Below are positions 9,361 to 16,686 of a stretch of DNA of 18,060 nt, one piece after another; position 1 is the stretch's first letter; every line of letters starts with the position of its first letter. Source of the stretch: CAYTAP01 sp964435775 (GTDB lineage: Bacteria > Planctomycetota > Phycisphaerae > Tepidisphaerales > Tepidisphaeraceae); assembly GCA_964435775.1 (NCBI GenBank), contig CAYTAP010000082.1:1-18060 (forward strand), written 5' to 3'. The position numbers and the translations under genes are program-made. The notes beneath the pieces were generated by a model. It made no database searches, had not been told where the DNA came from, and saw nothing but the letters and a program-made list of their open reading frames with translations.

Positions 9361-9710
9361 GGGGCTGATCCTTATGGGTCCTATGGTCAATCCTGATCGA
9401 ATCAGGATTCGCCGGAACAGCCGCCCGCGGCGGCGAAATCCGACGAAAAACACGCAAGGCCGAGATTGTACCAATCCTTCACAAACCGGCAAGTTGCGAG
9501 GAAATGAGCCACAAGGGGAAGTGGGAAGTGACGAAGGATGAAGGATGAGGGATGAGGGATGAAGGGGGCGGACGCTTTTGCGTCAAGGTCCACCCTGGTG
9601 CGGCGGGTTGAAGGCACCGCGTAAGAAAGTAAACGGTATTGTGACGACCGCGAAAACCGCTTACTTCGTGCGCGGCTCCCTGGGCGCCAACGCGACTGAA
9701 ACATCAATCA
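9361..9710. other. 350-bp gap upstream of atpD
   Basis: No gene is supported here. It contains the ribosome binding site of atpD, a heptamer repeat tract (9517-9567) and otherwise unremarkable sequence. It must carry the promoter of atpD unless transcription reads through from the GH74-like gene; no convincing -35/-10 pair was found and no long terminator hairpin follows the GH74-like stop. Confidence 0.5.
9517..9567. repeat. Composite heptamer tandem repeat upstream of atpD
   Basis: Two copies of GGAAGTG (9517-9530), a 2-bp break, then five 7-bp units GAAGGAT, GAAGGAT, GAGGGAT, GAGGGAT, GAAGGGG (9533-9567). All are purine-rich on the plus strand. The unit length equals that of the tract between dnaG and rpoD, but the sequence differs. 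Confidence 0.8.
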
Positions 9711-12419
9711 TCACGGAAACACATCCGACGGCTTGGCCGTCACGTGGAACGCGCCGACCTCCACTTCGCCTTCTCCCTGCATGGCCACCACCAGCTTGCA
9801 CTCTTTGGCCCCGGCCGGGAGGGAGATGGTTTGCTCGAACCAGCGCCCATCGCCAAAGCTTGGCACGTCCGCCACGATCAGCCAGGCGATCTGCTTCCCG
9901 GCGGCGTCAAACACCTGGATGGCCACTTGCGCCATCTTCAGGTCCTTCCCCGTCGCCTTGGCAAATCCGCGCATCTCAAACGCCGTCCGGGTCGCGGCGA
10001 ACTCCTGGTAGGCCGTGCCGTTGGCCGGTCCATCGACGCTCTTGAGCGACAGGAGCGAAGCGCCCGGAACCTTGGTCGATGTCGTCAGTCCGAGCGTGAG
10101 CTTGCCACTGGCCGTCCAGACCGACCATCCCTTGGGCTTGTTTGGATCGGCCTTCAGGTCCAGGTTTTCAAACTTCGGCGCCGACTTCCCCTGCTGCATC
10201 TCCGCGGGCAAGGTGGCCGGTTCAATCGCCTTGGCATGCACCGGCTTCTCCCCCTCCGGCGAGAGCGCCGTCCAAAACGCCCCGCTCCCGTTCGATCCGA
10301 CGACCAATCTTTCCCCGATGAACGCCGGCATGTTCCCATACGCCCGCGCCGGAAGCGCCTGATCGAGCATCTCCCACTTCTCCCCTCCATCCGTGCTCAG
10401 GATCACGCCATCCTTGGTCGAGGCGGCCACGCGCCCTTTCACTGCGCCATCGGTCGCCACATGCGTGGCGCCTTTGTCGTACACCTTGCGCCACGTCGCG
10501 CCGTTGTCATCGCTGCGATAGATCGCCCCATCGCGGGCGGCAACGAAGAAGCGGCCGGGCGTGAGCAAGTCGGCCGTCACATCGCTCGGCGAACCGGCGA
10601 GATTCTCCACCTCCGATTTGCTCCACTCCTTCTTCTGCGAATCGTATCGATAGATCCCGCGCGAACTCCCGATCCGGCTGATCGTGATGACCGTCCCATC
10701 GGTCCCGACCGCCAGCTCCGACCCCTGCGCCCACGGAATCATCCATGAAAACGGCTTGCCCTCCGGCAGCCCCTGGCCGATCCATGTCCAGCTCTTGGCG
10801 CCATCGGTACTGCGATAAATCCCGCCGGCATTTTCCTTCACATCGCCCGACACCGTCAGATATGCCGTGTAAGGCTCGCTTGGATCGACCGCGATGCTCA
10901 CGCACATCGCCTTGTCCATCTTCGGCAGCCCAAGCATCGGTGAGCGTTCCCAGGTGTTGCCCCGATCAATGCTCACATACACCTGACGAACGTTCTGATC
11001 CCACAGCACCGGCCCGACGGCGTACAACCGCGCCGGCAACTTCGGGCTCAGCGAGATGTCGCGGCAGGTGATCGCATCCTTGGGAAAGGGATGGCGATGA
11101 AACTGCACGCCGCCGTCATCCGATCTGAAATACGCGTTGTCCGCCATGCCCAGATGCACCACGCCCGGATCGGTCGGATCCTGCACGACGGCGTGAACCA
11201 CCGTGATCTCGATCCCATCGACGGTGATCTTCCAGTTCTTCCCGGCGTCGTGCGTCTGGCTCAAGCCGAAGAAGTCGGTGATGAACCAGTGATTGGCGTC
11301 GTGCGGGTCGATGATGATGGTCGCCATCGCCCAGCCCCATGCCTGCTTGCCGCGGGGCAAACCCCCGTCGTCGATGCTCTCCCTCGGCACCCTGGTCCAG
11401 GTGGTCTGCCCCGGTTCAAGCCGGTAAATCGTTCCATTGGACGAACCGACGAGGATGAAATCAGGACCGGCGGCCAGTGCGAAGTAATCAAAGCCATTGG
11501 TCCAATTCTCGTGTCCCGGATTGAGCGCCAACCCATCATTCAGCGGCCGCCAGGTCTCACCGGCATCATCGCTGACGCTGATCATCGGATCCTTGGTGAT
11601 CCCATACAGCCGATCCGGATTCTTCGGATCCTGCACGATCTCCTTCGGGCTCTTCTCCGACAACTTGGTCCATGTCTTTCCCCCATCGAGGCTGCGGAAA
11701 AGCCCCTGCTCAAGCGGGTGATTCTTGCCGTTGTAGTTCACCCGCTTCGAGCGGGCGCACAGCCAAAGCCGATCGGGATTGCTGCGATCGTATTTCAGAT
11801 CATCGGGATACAAATGCTCCATCCCGATGTTCTTCCACGTCGCGCCGTTGTCCTCGCTCTTCCAAAGCCCCGTATCAATGCTGGCGGCCAGCACCACATC
11901 CGGATTCTTCGGATCGCGCGCCAGGATCGTTCCCGTCTCCCGATGGTTCGGCGCGTTGCCATCGAAGAACAATTTGGATGTCACCGCCCGCCAGCTTTTG
12001 CCCGCGTCGTCGGAAACATAAATGCCATCGGTCACATCCCATTCACTGCCCGTGGCGATGATCAGCTTGTTGTCATCACGCGGATCGACCAGCATCCCCC
12101 GCACGCACCAATTGCCTGGAGTCGCCGGCAAGGTCCCATGTAACATCCGCCAATGATTCCCCCCGTCGTCGCTTCGATAAACTCCGCCGACGTCCACATA
12201 CGCGTAATATCGCTGCGGGTTCGTGGCGCTCGGCACGACGTCCTGCACATACCCGCCGCCGCCAATGCGAGAGGAATGCCACCGTCCATAGGTGGGCATC
12301 GGGTCCCATGACCGATCCGCCTGGGCGGCCGGTGAATCCGCCGCCAATGCCGGCGTCGATGCAACTCCCAACAACACTACGCCTACGGCCAAAGCGCGGA
12401 CTACTCCTGCAACGCCCAT
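9711..12419 (-). CDS. Secreted GH74-like Asp-box beta-propeller protein
   Basis: 902-aa exported protein. A signal peptide ends near residue 26 (ASTPALA). About eleven Asp-box motifs (S-x-D-x-G-x-x-W), such as SDDGGNHW, SEDNGATW and SIDRGNTW, are spaced through residues 80-730, as in proteins made of two beta-propellers. The opening GGGGYVQDVV and YAYVDVGGVYR closely follows the start of GH74 xyloglucanases, where the Asp of DVGG (here D76) is a catalytic residue; a GIEITVVHAVVQ stretch matches the GH74 GIEE-type segment. The last 150 residues form a separate domain that looks like a beta-sandwich, perhaps carbohydrate-binding. The start at 12417-12419 is chosen for the signal peptide and AGGAAGGA at 12428-12435. 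It is third in line after the PEP-CTERM and prepilin-like genes. A sortilin-like or non-catalytic Asp-box protein is the alternative. Confidence 0.8.
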   Translation of the reverse strand: MGVAGVVRALAVGVVLLGVASTPALAADSPAAQADRSWDPMPTYGRWHSSRIGGGGYVQDVVPSATNPQRYYAYVDVGGVYRSDDGGNHWRMLHGTLPATPGNWCVRGMLVDPRDDNKLIIATGSEWDVTDGIYVSDDAGKSWRAVTSKLFFDGNAPNHRETGTILARDPKNPDVVLAASIDTGLWKSEDNGATWKNIGMEHLYPDDLKYDRSNPDRLWLCARSKRVNYNGKNHPLEQGLFRSLDGGKTWTKLSEKSPKEIVQDPKNPDRLYGITKDPMISVSDDAGETWRPLNDGLALNPGHENWTNGFDYFALAAGPDFILVGSSNGTIYRLEPGQTTWTRVPRESIDDGGLPRGKQAWGWAMATIIIDPHDANHWFITDFFGLSQTHDAGKNWKITVDGIEITVVHAVVQDPTDPGVVHLGMADNAYFRSDDGGVQFHRHPFPKDAITCRDISLSPKLPARLYAVGPVLWDQNVRQVYVSIDRGNTWERSPMLGLPKMDKAMCVSIAVDPSEPYTAYLTVSGDVKENAGGIYRSTDGAKSWTWIGQGLPEGKPFSWMIPWAQGSELAVGTDGTVITISRIGSSRGIYRYDSQKKEWSKSEVENLAGSPSDVTADLLTPGRFFVAARDGAIYRSDDNGATWRKVYDKGATHVATDGAVKGRVAASTKDGVILSTDGGEKWEMLDQALPARAYGNMPAFIGERLVVGSNGSGAFWTALSPEGEKPVHAKAIEPATLPAEMQQGKSAPKFENLDLKADPNKPKGWSVWTASGKLTLGLTTSTKVPGASLLSLKSVDGPANGTAYQEFAATRTAFEMRGFAKATGKDLKMAQVAIQVFDAAGKQIAWLIVADVPSFGDGRWFEQTISLPAGAKECKLVVAMQGEGEVEVGAFHVTAKPSDVFP

Positions 12420-12510
12420 ATCGGAAATCCTTCCTGTGCAGTGGTGTACGAATGCAAACGAATGGTGTTCTCGCTGCGCCAATCCGTTATCAACCCCACC
12501 CTCCTCGGCC

Positions 12511-13335
12511 TCATCTGGCATTGTCCAGCGTCACCCACAACCCGCTGCGCGGCTGCGAGGTTTTGTAGACGGCATCATTTCGCGCCGAACTGTACGCCGG
12601 GAATGACACGACCTTGTCCATGTCCGTCTTGAACGCATCGACCGGCACCCAGATGCCCGATCCGTCGGCATAGACCACGTTCATTCCCGTATCATGCCGC
12701 CTCAGTACCGCACGCGGGTTGTACCCTTCACTCAAAATCGCCAGGTTCTTCAATTGCGACATGTGAGGCACGTTCGACGGGATATAGGAGCTCGTCGCGG
12801 CGCCAGCGGCCATGGCGGCCGTATCCCAGGAGGTCGTCGGACGAGCCCAATACCCCATCAGCGTGTCATTGTTGGACACATCGCCCGGCGGCCAGGCGTT
12901 GTAGTTGTTCCAATCCGAGCCCGGACGGGAGTTGTACATCGAGGTCATCGCATACGTCTCGGCGGGGCAGTACCAGACGAGCGGCGACTTCATGTACCCC
13001 GCCGGGTACAAAAAGCCCAACTGCGAATAGGTGCCCCAGGGCGCAGCGCCCACGGTCTCCCACAGGATGTTCGACCGGGTCTTGTCCGACCAGTCATACC
13101 CGATGGGAATCCGATCGCGATTGTCCACCGCGTACAGATGCATCGCCATCGCGCACTGGCGCATGTTGCTCAAACAGCTCACCCGCAGCGCCGACGCCCG
13201 CGCCTTCTGCAGCGCCGGCATCAAAATCGAAATGAGCAGCGCGATGATCCCGATGACCACCAGCAGCTCCACCAGTGTGAAACCGACTATTCGTTTCGAG
13301 GTCCGTTTTCCGTCGCAAGCCACTTGCTTCAACAT
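12511..13335 (-). CDS. Prepilin-like protein with N-methylation motif (DUF1559-like)
   Basis: 274-aa protein with a type IV prepilin-like leader. The cleavage site is G18/F19 in the motif GFTLVELLVVIGIIALLI, with the conserved Glu at +5, followed by a hydrophobic helix that anchors it and by a long globular domain. Near the C-terminus, RHDTGMNVVYADGSGIW is an H-x9-DG-type motif found in the many prepilin-like proteins of planctomycetes and relatives. These are processed by a prepilin peptidase; their job is mostly unknown, with a pseudopilus or secretion-linked role suspected. The ATG at 13333-13335 with AGGTG (13340-13344) was preferred over upstream starts at 13353 and 13356. The gene lies between the PEP-CTERM gene (64 bp gap) and the GH74-like gene (91 bp gap), all on one strand, which suggests one transcript. 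Confidence 0.88.
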   Translation of the reverse strand: MLKQVACDGKRTSKRIVGFTLVELLVVIGIIALLISILMPALQKARASALRVSCLSNMRQCAMAMHLYAVDNRDRIPIGYDWSDKTRSNILWETVGAAPWGTYSQLGFLYPAGYMKSPLVWYCPAETYAMTSMYNSRPGSDWNNYNAWPPGDVSNNDTLMGYWARPTTSWDTAAMAAGAATSSYIPSNVPHMSQLKNLAILSEGYNPRAVLRRHDTGMNVVYADGSGIWVPVDAFKTDMDKVVSFPAYSSARNDAVYKTSQPRSGLWVTLDNAR

Positions 13336-13399
13336 AAGGCACCTGTCTTTCATCATAGAACGATTCCACACCAGTGAAGCCGCCTCCGGCCCGTCCCAA

Positions 13400-14269
13400 T
13401 CAAGCTCGGCGACGCCGACGCAGGAGCGCCAACCCACCGAGACCGAGGATCGACATCGAAGCCGGTTCCGGAACCGCCGTGATCCCGATCGTGTTGATGA
13501 AGCCGCGATTGCTGCTGTTGCCGTTGGTCGAATTGATGAAATCCCAGCTCGGGTCATCAAATCCTTCGTCGATCACAACCAGGTCATCGCCGGCATTGAT
13601 CGTGAACGTATGCTTGAGATAGCTCACGCCGGAAACCCAGGTGGTCGGGCTGTTGGGATTCTGATTAAGCAGTTCGCCCGGAGTACCTGGCGTGGCAAGG
13701 GTCAGTGCCGTCAGCGCGTTGTAATCCGTGTTGCCCGAACCATTGGCAACGGTGGTGAACCAGACATTAAAGCCTTCATGATAGACGCTGTTGGTGTTCC
13801 GGGCGTTCATGTAGAGGTCATACGTCCCGGCGGCTAAGCCGCTGATCCGGACGCCAATCGATATGTTGGAGTTCGATCCATTGTTGACAAACGTCCCGCT
13901 CTTGGCGTTGCCCGCATAAATCCCATCGTTCTGCTGGCTGCCCAAGGCGCTGGTCGAATAGCCCGTTGCCGACCAATCAAGAACCTTGGTCGCCGCTCCG
14001 CTCTCCTTGCCGAGGTTGACGGCAACGCCCGTGGCGCCGCCGGCATCGTCAACGATGCCCGACCCAACGTCGGCCGACGTAATCAGATTCCAACTCGTCC
14101 CCGTCACGCCGCCGATCGCATGAACGGGGCTGTTGGTGTCATTGCTGACCATCGTTCCGAAGTTCAGCAAAATCGCCGCCTCCGCCGACGCCGACAATCC
14201 CATCGCCGCCGTCGCCGCGACCACCGCCGCCACGCCAATCGCCCGATTCCGCTTCATACCCGTCTTCAT
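13400..14269 (-). CDS. PEP-CTERM sorting domain protein
   Basis: 289-aa exported protein. An N-terminal signal peptide (about 1-31, ending near SAEA) precedes a Gly, Asn, Ser and Thr-rich body with beta-strand character, including GLAAGTYDLYMNARNTN, which resembles jelly-roll surface proteins. The C-terminus holds the full sorting signal: VPEPAS, a hydrophobic stretch (MSILGLGGLALL) and the basic end RRRRRA. Such proteins are processed by exosortase and placed at the cell surface or in the exopolymer matrix. The start was chosen for the signal peptide and AGGAGG (14274-14279), although the 4-nt spacing is short; an inner ATG at 14257 is possible. It is the first gene of the minus-strand series that diverges from the AraC regulator. 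The body matches no family I can name. Confidence 0.9.
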   Translation of the reverse strand: MKTGMKRNRAIGVAAVVAATAAMGLSASAEAAILLNFGTMVSNDTNSPVHAIGGVTGTSWNLITSADVGSGIVDDAGGATGVAVNLGKESGAATKVLDWSATGYSTSALGSQQNDGIYAGNAKSGTFVNNGSNSNISIGVRISGLAAGTYDLYMNARNTNSVYHEGFNVWFTTVANGSGNTDYNALTALTLATPGTPGELLNQNPNSPTTWVSGVSYLKHTFTINAGDDLVVIDEGFDDPSWDFINSTNGNSSNRGFINTIGITAVPEPASMSILGLGGLALLRRRRRA

Positions 14270-14309
14270 GATGCCTCCTGTTCGAGTGAACATTCCTGCA
14301 CTGCCCTGA

Positions 14310-14324
14310 TGAACACCGTGTTCA
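14310..14324. promoter_or_regulatory. Perfect 15-bp palindrome, candidate operator
   Basis: TGAACACCGTGTTCA has seven-base arms that pair exactly around a central C. It lies 41 bases upstream of the PEP-CTERM start codon. A further TGAACA lies at 14287-14292. The symmetry suits a dimeric repressor or a short leader hairpin; the binding protein is unknown. Confidence 0.5.
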
Positions 14325-14387
14325 CCACGGCCTTTTTGATTTGTCTGGCGAAGCTTAACTTGCCAAATCACTCTGTCCAACTAATCT

Positions 14388-14422
14388 TTTGTGCTAAAAT
14401 TGGCGCTTTGTGCCATTATTGG
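14388..14422. promoter_or_regulatory. 16-bp direct repeat pair, candidate AraC-type operator
   Basis: Copies at 14388-14403 and 14407-14422 both read TTTGTGC-N4-ATTGG and match at 13 of 16 bases. They are 19 bp apart start to start, close to two helical turns, which is typical for AraC-family dimers. They lie between the regulator gene and the PEP-CTERM series, at a distance from the latter suited to activation. Confidence 0.55.
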
Positions 14423-14577
14423 TCCTATTTTTATTCCCGCCTACGATGGCAATAAAAAACTCACGGCGCGCCTAGTTAAAATCATCCCGCTCATCCAGTT
14501 TTACCCTTGCAATCCGCACACTTCCGCCGTTGGTGTTCCATCCCAAGGTGCATCATAATAAGTGTTCTATTTTGCAA

Positions 14578-14584
14578 TTTGTGC
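14578..14584 (+). promoter_or_regulatory. Third TTTGTGC half-site before the regulator gene
   Basis: The same heptamer core as the direct repeat pair, in the same orientation, occurs 23 bases before the chosen AraC start. The ATTGG part is missing. Its position fits self-repression, but one heptamer alone could be chance. Confidence 0.3.
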
Positions 14585-14607
14585 TGTCGAGTGCTAGCAT
14601 TTGCTTC

Positions 14608-15510
14608 ATGTCGCACGCAACCCAGGCAATCGAAGCAGCGTCCCCCGCACCGTCCAAGCGACGTCCTTATACCAGCAGCGGCGTGCTTCGCCCCATCTGT
14701 GACAACGACGGCGGGCCGCACTTTGTCCTGTTTTCCTGCGGCGCTGAATATCACACCGAGCCAAGCCCGCCCCATCCGCAGTTTCTCAACGCCGTCCATC
14801 CGCAGGGAAGCTGGGTCCATGTCCTGCAAGGATCGCTTTATTTCCAATTGGATGGGACGAAGCACCGCGTCGGCGCGGGGCAGTCGCTGCTCATGCGCCA
14901 GCCCAACGCCGGATCGTTCCTTCGCCCCAACGAAGATGGCCCGCTGCACACCTACTGGATCAACGTCGCCGGGCAAATGGCGCTTCAGGTGTTCGATTAT
15001 CTCCAACTCCGCTATGGCACGATTCAGGAAATGTCCTCCGGCAGCGAGCCCGTGCGGCTGGCGAGGCGGCTGATTCGGCTCGTCGATCAACAGCCGCGCC
15101 GTCCGATTCATTTCTGGTCGGCTGCGACCTTTCAATGGATGAATGCGTGGTGGCAATACGTCGATGCCCATTACTCTCCCGCGCACAACATTCTGGCATC
15201 GGTGCCCCGCGACTCGCGGTTGGTCTCGACGCGAAACGTCAAAAACTTCGCCGCCCGCGTGGGGTATTCGCGCTCGCATCTGACGCGCAAGCTGACCCAG
15301 CAATGGAACGAAAGCCCCGGCCGGGTGCTCCGGCGCGTCCGCCTGGAGGAGGCCGCGCGATTGCTTCACACCACCCGCATGAGCGTCCGCGATGTCGCCA
15401 CAAAAGTCGGCTACTCCGGCAGCGACGCCTTCAGCCGCGCCTTCAGCCGGCAATACAAACAATCCCCCCTCGCCTACCGACACGCGCACCTGGACCTACC
15501 CAACAATTGA
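14608..15510 (+). CDS. AraC-family transcriptional regulator
   Basis: 300-aa DNA-binding regulator. The N-terminal half (about 20-150) looks like a cupin-type sensor, with GSWVHVLQGSLYFQLDG and a following VGAGQSLLM strand. The C-terminal 85 residues (about 208-293) hold two helix-turn-helix units: NFAARVGYSRSHLTRKLTQQ and SVRDVATKVGYSGSDAFSRAF, then the usual end near SPLAYR. Proteins of this plan bind a small sugar-like ligand and activate nearby catabolic genes. The open frame begins with a TTG at 14530, but the ATG at 14608 fits better; its ribosome binding site is weak, so the start is uncertain. It diverges from the PEP-CTERM, prepilin-like and GH74-like genes, and repeats in between are plausible targets. 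Confidence 0.92.
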   Translation: MSHATQAIEAASPAPSKRRPYTSSGVLRPICDNDGGPHFVLFSCGAEYHTEPSPPHPQFLNAVHPQGSWVHVLQGSLYFQLDGTKHRVGAGQSLLMRQPNAGSFLRPNEDGPLHTYWINVAGQMALQVFDYLQLRYGTIQEMSSGSEPVRLARRLIRLVDQQPRRPIHFWSAATFQWMNAWWQYVDAHYSPAHNILASVPRDSRLVSTRNVKNFAARVGYSRSHLTRKLTQQWNESPGRVLRRVRLEEAARLLHTTRMSVRDVATKVGYSGSDAFSRAFSRQYKQSPLAYRHAHLDLPNN

Positions 15511-15747
15511 AGCGTCGGCCATATGAAAGCGCAAGGCGCCCTGAACCCGACTCGACTTCGCTCGTCGCTGGCTGAACCCTGAACCGCGAGCCCTGAAAGC
15601 TCCAAAAAATATGCGATTCTCCACCGACCACACTGGAAACCCACTGCCCAAGTGGATACAACCATTGGTTCAGGCGTCGGTATGGATGCCACGCCCCGCT
15701 CCGGCTTTTTCATTTTGATGGTAGTTTCCACAAAACAGGGGCCACGG
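15511..15747. other. Gap between AraC regulator and amidase
   Basis: 237 bases without a supported gene. It contains two copies of the heptamer CTGAACC (15572-15585) and the amidase ribosome binding site. In-frame ATGs at 15652, 15682 and 15718 extend the amidase frame but have no ribosome binding site. Confidence 0.5.
15572..15585. repeat. Two-copy heptamer CTGAACC
   Basis: Two exact head-to-tail copies of CTGAACC, with further CCTGAA fragments nearby at 15539-15544 and 15592-15597. Listed because 7-bp tandem units recur in three other gaps. Confidence 0.45.
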
Positions 15748-16566
15748 ATGGGTCATTGCACAATCGCCGAAATCGTGAATCTTTTCCGAACTTATTCAGG
15801 CGTCTTCGCGCGCCCGCAGCTCCGCGCGGCTTTGCTGGCTTCGGGCTTCGCGCTCGCGGTGGGCTGCGCACAAGAACCGACGGCCATGATGGTCGAATCC
15901 CTTCCGCCTCCATCGTTCAACCCGCCGTCGGTGACCCAACAGAAACCACCGGCCAATCCGACCATGGCGCAAAAAATCCCACCCAAGCCGGTGACGCCCC
16001 AGCCGCAAGTGAGCATGGCCGGCATCCCCTCCAATTGGATCCCTCCCGTCCATGAGCGCCCTTGGCGGTGGATCGTCGTCCATCACTCGGCCACCGCCGC
16101 CGGTGGCGCGGCCCGCTTTGATAAGATGCACCGCGCCAAGGGATGGGATGAACTCGGGTACGACTTCGTCATCGGCAACGGCACCGACACCCGCGACGGG
16201 CAGATCGAAGTGGGTTCGCGGTGGCCGAAACAGAAAACCGGCGCGCATGCCAAGACCCCCGACAACCGCTTCAATGAATACGGCATTGGCATTTGCCTCG
16301 TCGGCAACTTTGACATTGACCGCCCCACAGCCGCACAGTTGAAAAGTCTTGCCAAGCTCACCGCATTCCTGATGAACCGCTATCACATTCCCCCCGATCG
16401 CGTCATCGGGCACCGGGACACCAAGGCCACCGACTGCCCCGGCCGAAACGTCAACCTCGCGACCATCCGACACATGGCCGAACGTGACCTCGCGCAAGCA
16501 GGTCACCCCGTCAGCCCCGAGGATCGCCGCGTGACGAGCATCGATCTGTCGCTGAATGGCAAGTAA
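15748..16566 (+). CDS. Lipoprotein N-acetylmuramoyl-L-alanine amidase (PGRP/Amidase_2)
   Basis: 272-aa zinc amidase that cuts the bond between N-acetylmuramic acid and the stem peptide of peptidoglycan. A signal sequence ends in a lipobox (LAVGC, C40), so it is probably lipid-anchored outside the inner membrane. A proline-rich linker (about 45-95) precedes the catalytic domain (about 105-245). The expected zinc ligands are one of H112/H113 in VVHHSAT, H222 in GHRDT and C230; Y138 and T228 sit at the other active-site positions, with the T-x-C-P pattern of PGRP-type amidases rather than the K-x-C of T7 lysozyme. AGGGG at 15737-15741 supports the ATG at 15748 over upstream ATGs. It stands alone and is probably a cell-wall recycling or remodelling enzyme. 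Confidence 0.9.
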   Translation: MGHCTIAEIVNLFRTYSGVFARPQLRAALLASGFALAVGCAQEPTAMMVESLPPPSFNPPSVTQQKPPANPTMAQKIPPKPVTPQPQVSMAGIPSNWIPPVHERPWRWIVVHHSATAAGGAARFDKMHRAKGWDELGYDFVIGNGTDTRDGQIEVGSRWPKQKTGAHAKTPDNRFNEYGIGICLVGNFDIDRPTAAQLKSLAKLTAFLMNRYHIPPDRVIGHRDTKATDCPGRNVNLATIRHMAERDLAQAGHPVSPEDRRVTSIDLSLNGK

Positions 16567-16670
16567 TCCGCGCCGGTTGCCAACCTCACCACGCCTTCGC
16601 ATGGCGCTTCCGTTTACAGCGGTCACTTGTGAAGACCTCGTAACATTTACCCCCCGCGTTCCCTTTCGCG

Positions 16671-16676
16671 TATACT
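16671..16676 (+). promoter_or_regulatory. Possible -10 box before the DUF6785-like gene
   Basis: TATACT matches a sigma-70 -10 box at five of six bases and lies 10 bases before the start codon. No good -35 box is placed 16-18 bp upstream. If used, the transcript would be nearly leaderless. Confidence 0.3.
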
Positions 16677-16686
16677 TCGCAGGCTG

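Larger units (their letters stand above)
14270..14607. promoter_or_regulatory. Divergent regulatory region, araC-type gene versus PEP-CTERM series
   Basis: This 338-bp gap is clearly richer in A and T than the flanking genes. It must hold promoters for both directions. Within it are a 15-bp palindrome (14310-14324), a direct repeat pair (14388-14422) and a third related half-site (14578-14584), described separately. I found no strong -35/-10 pair. Confidence 0.7.

Noticed and set aside
9361..9492. Extended N-terminus of atpD beginning at 9492
   Set aside because: The 44 extra residues are Arg-rich and hydrophobic, unlike beta subunits, while the inner ATG has a good ribosome binding site and family-like N-terminus.
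9744..10748. 334-codon plus-strand open frame opposite the C-terminal part of the GH74-like gene
   Set aside because: Arg, Pro and His-rich shadow translation with no recognisable fold.
11091..12143. 350-codon plus-strand open frame opposite the GH74-like gene
   Set aside because: It is the complement of Asp-box coding sequence; there is no signal, motif or plausible ribosome binding site.
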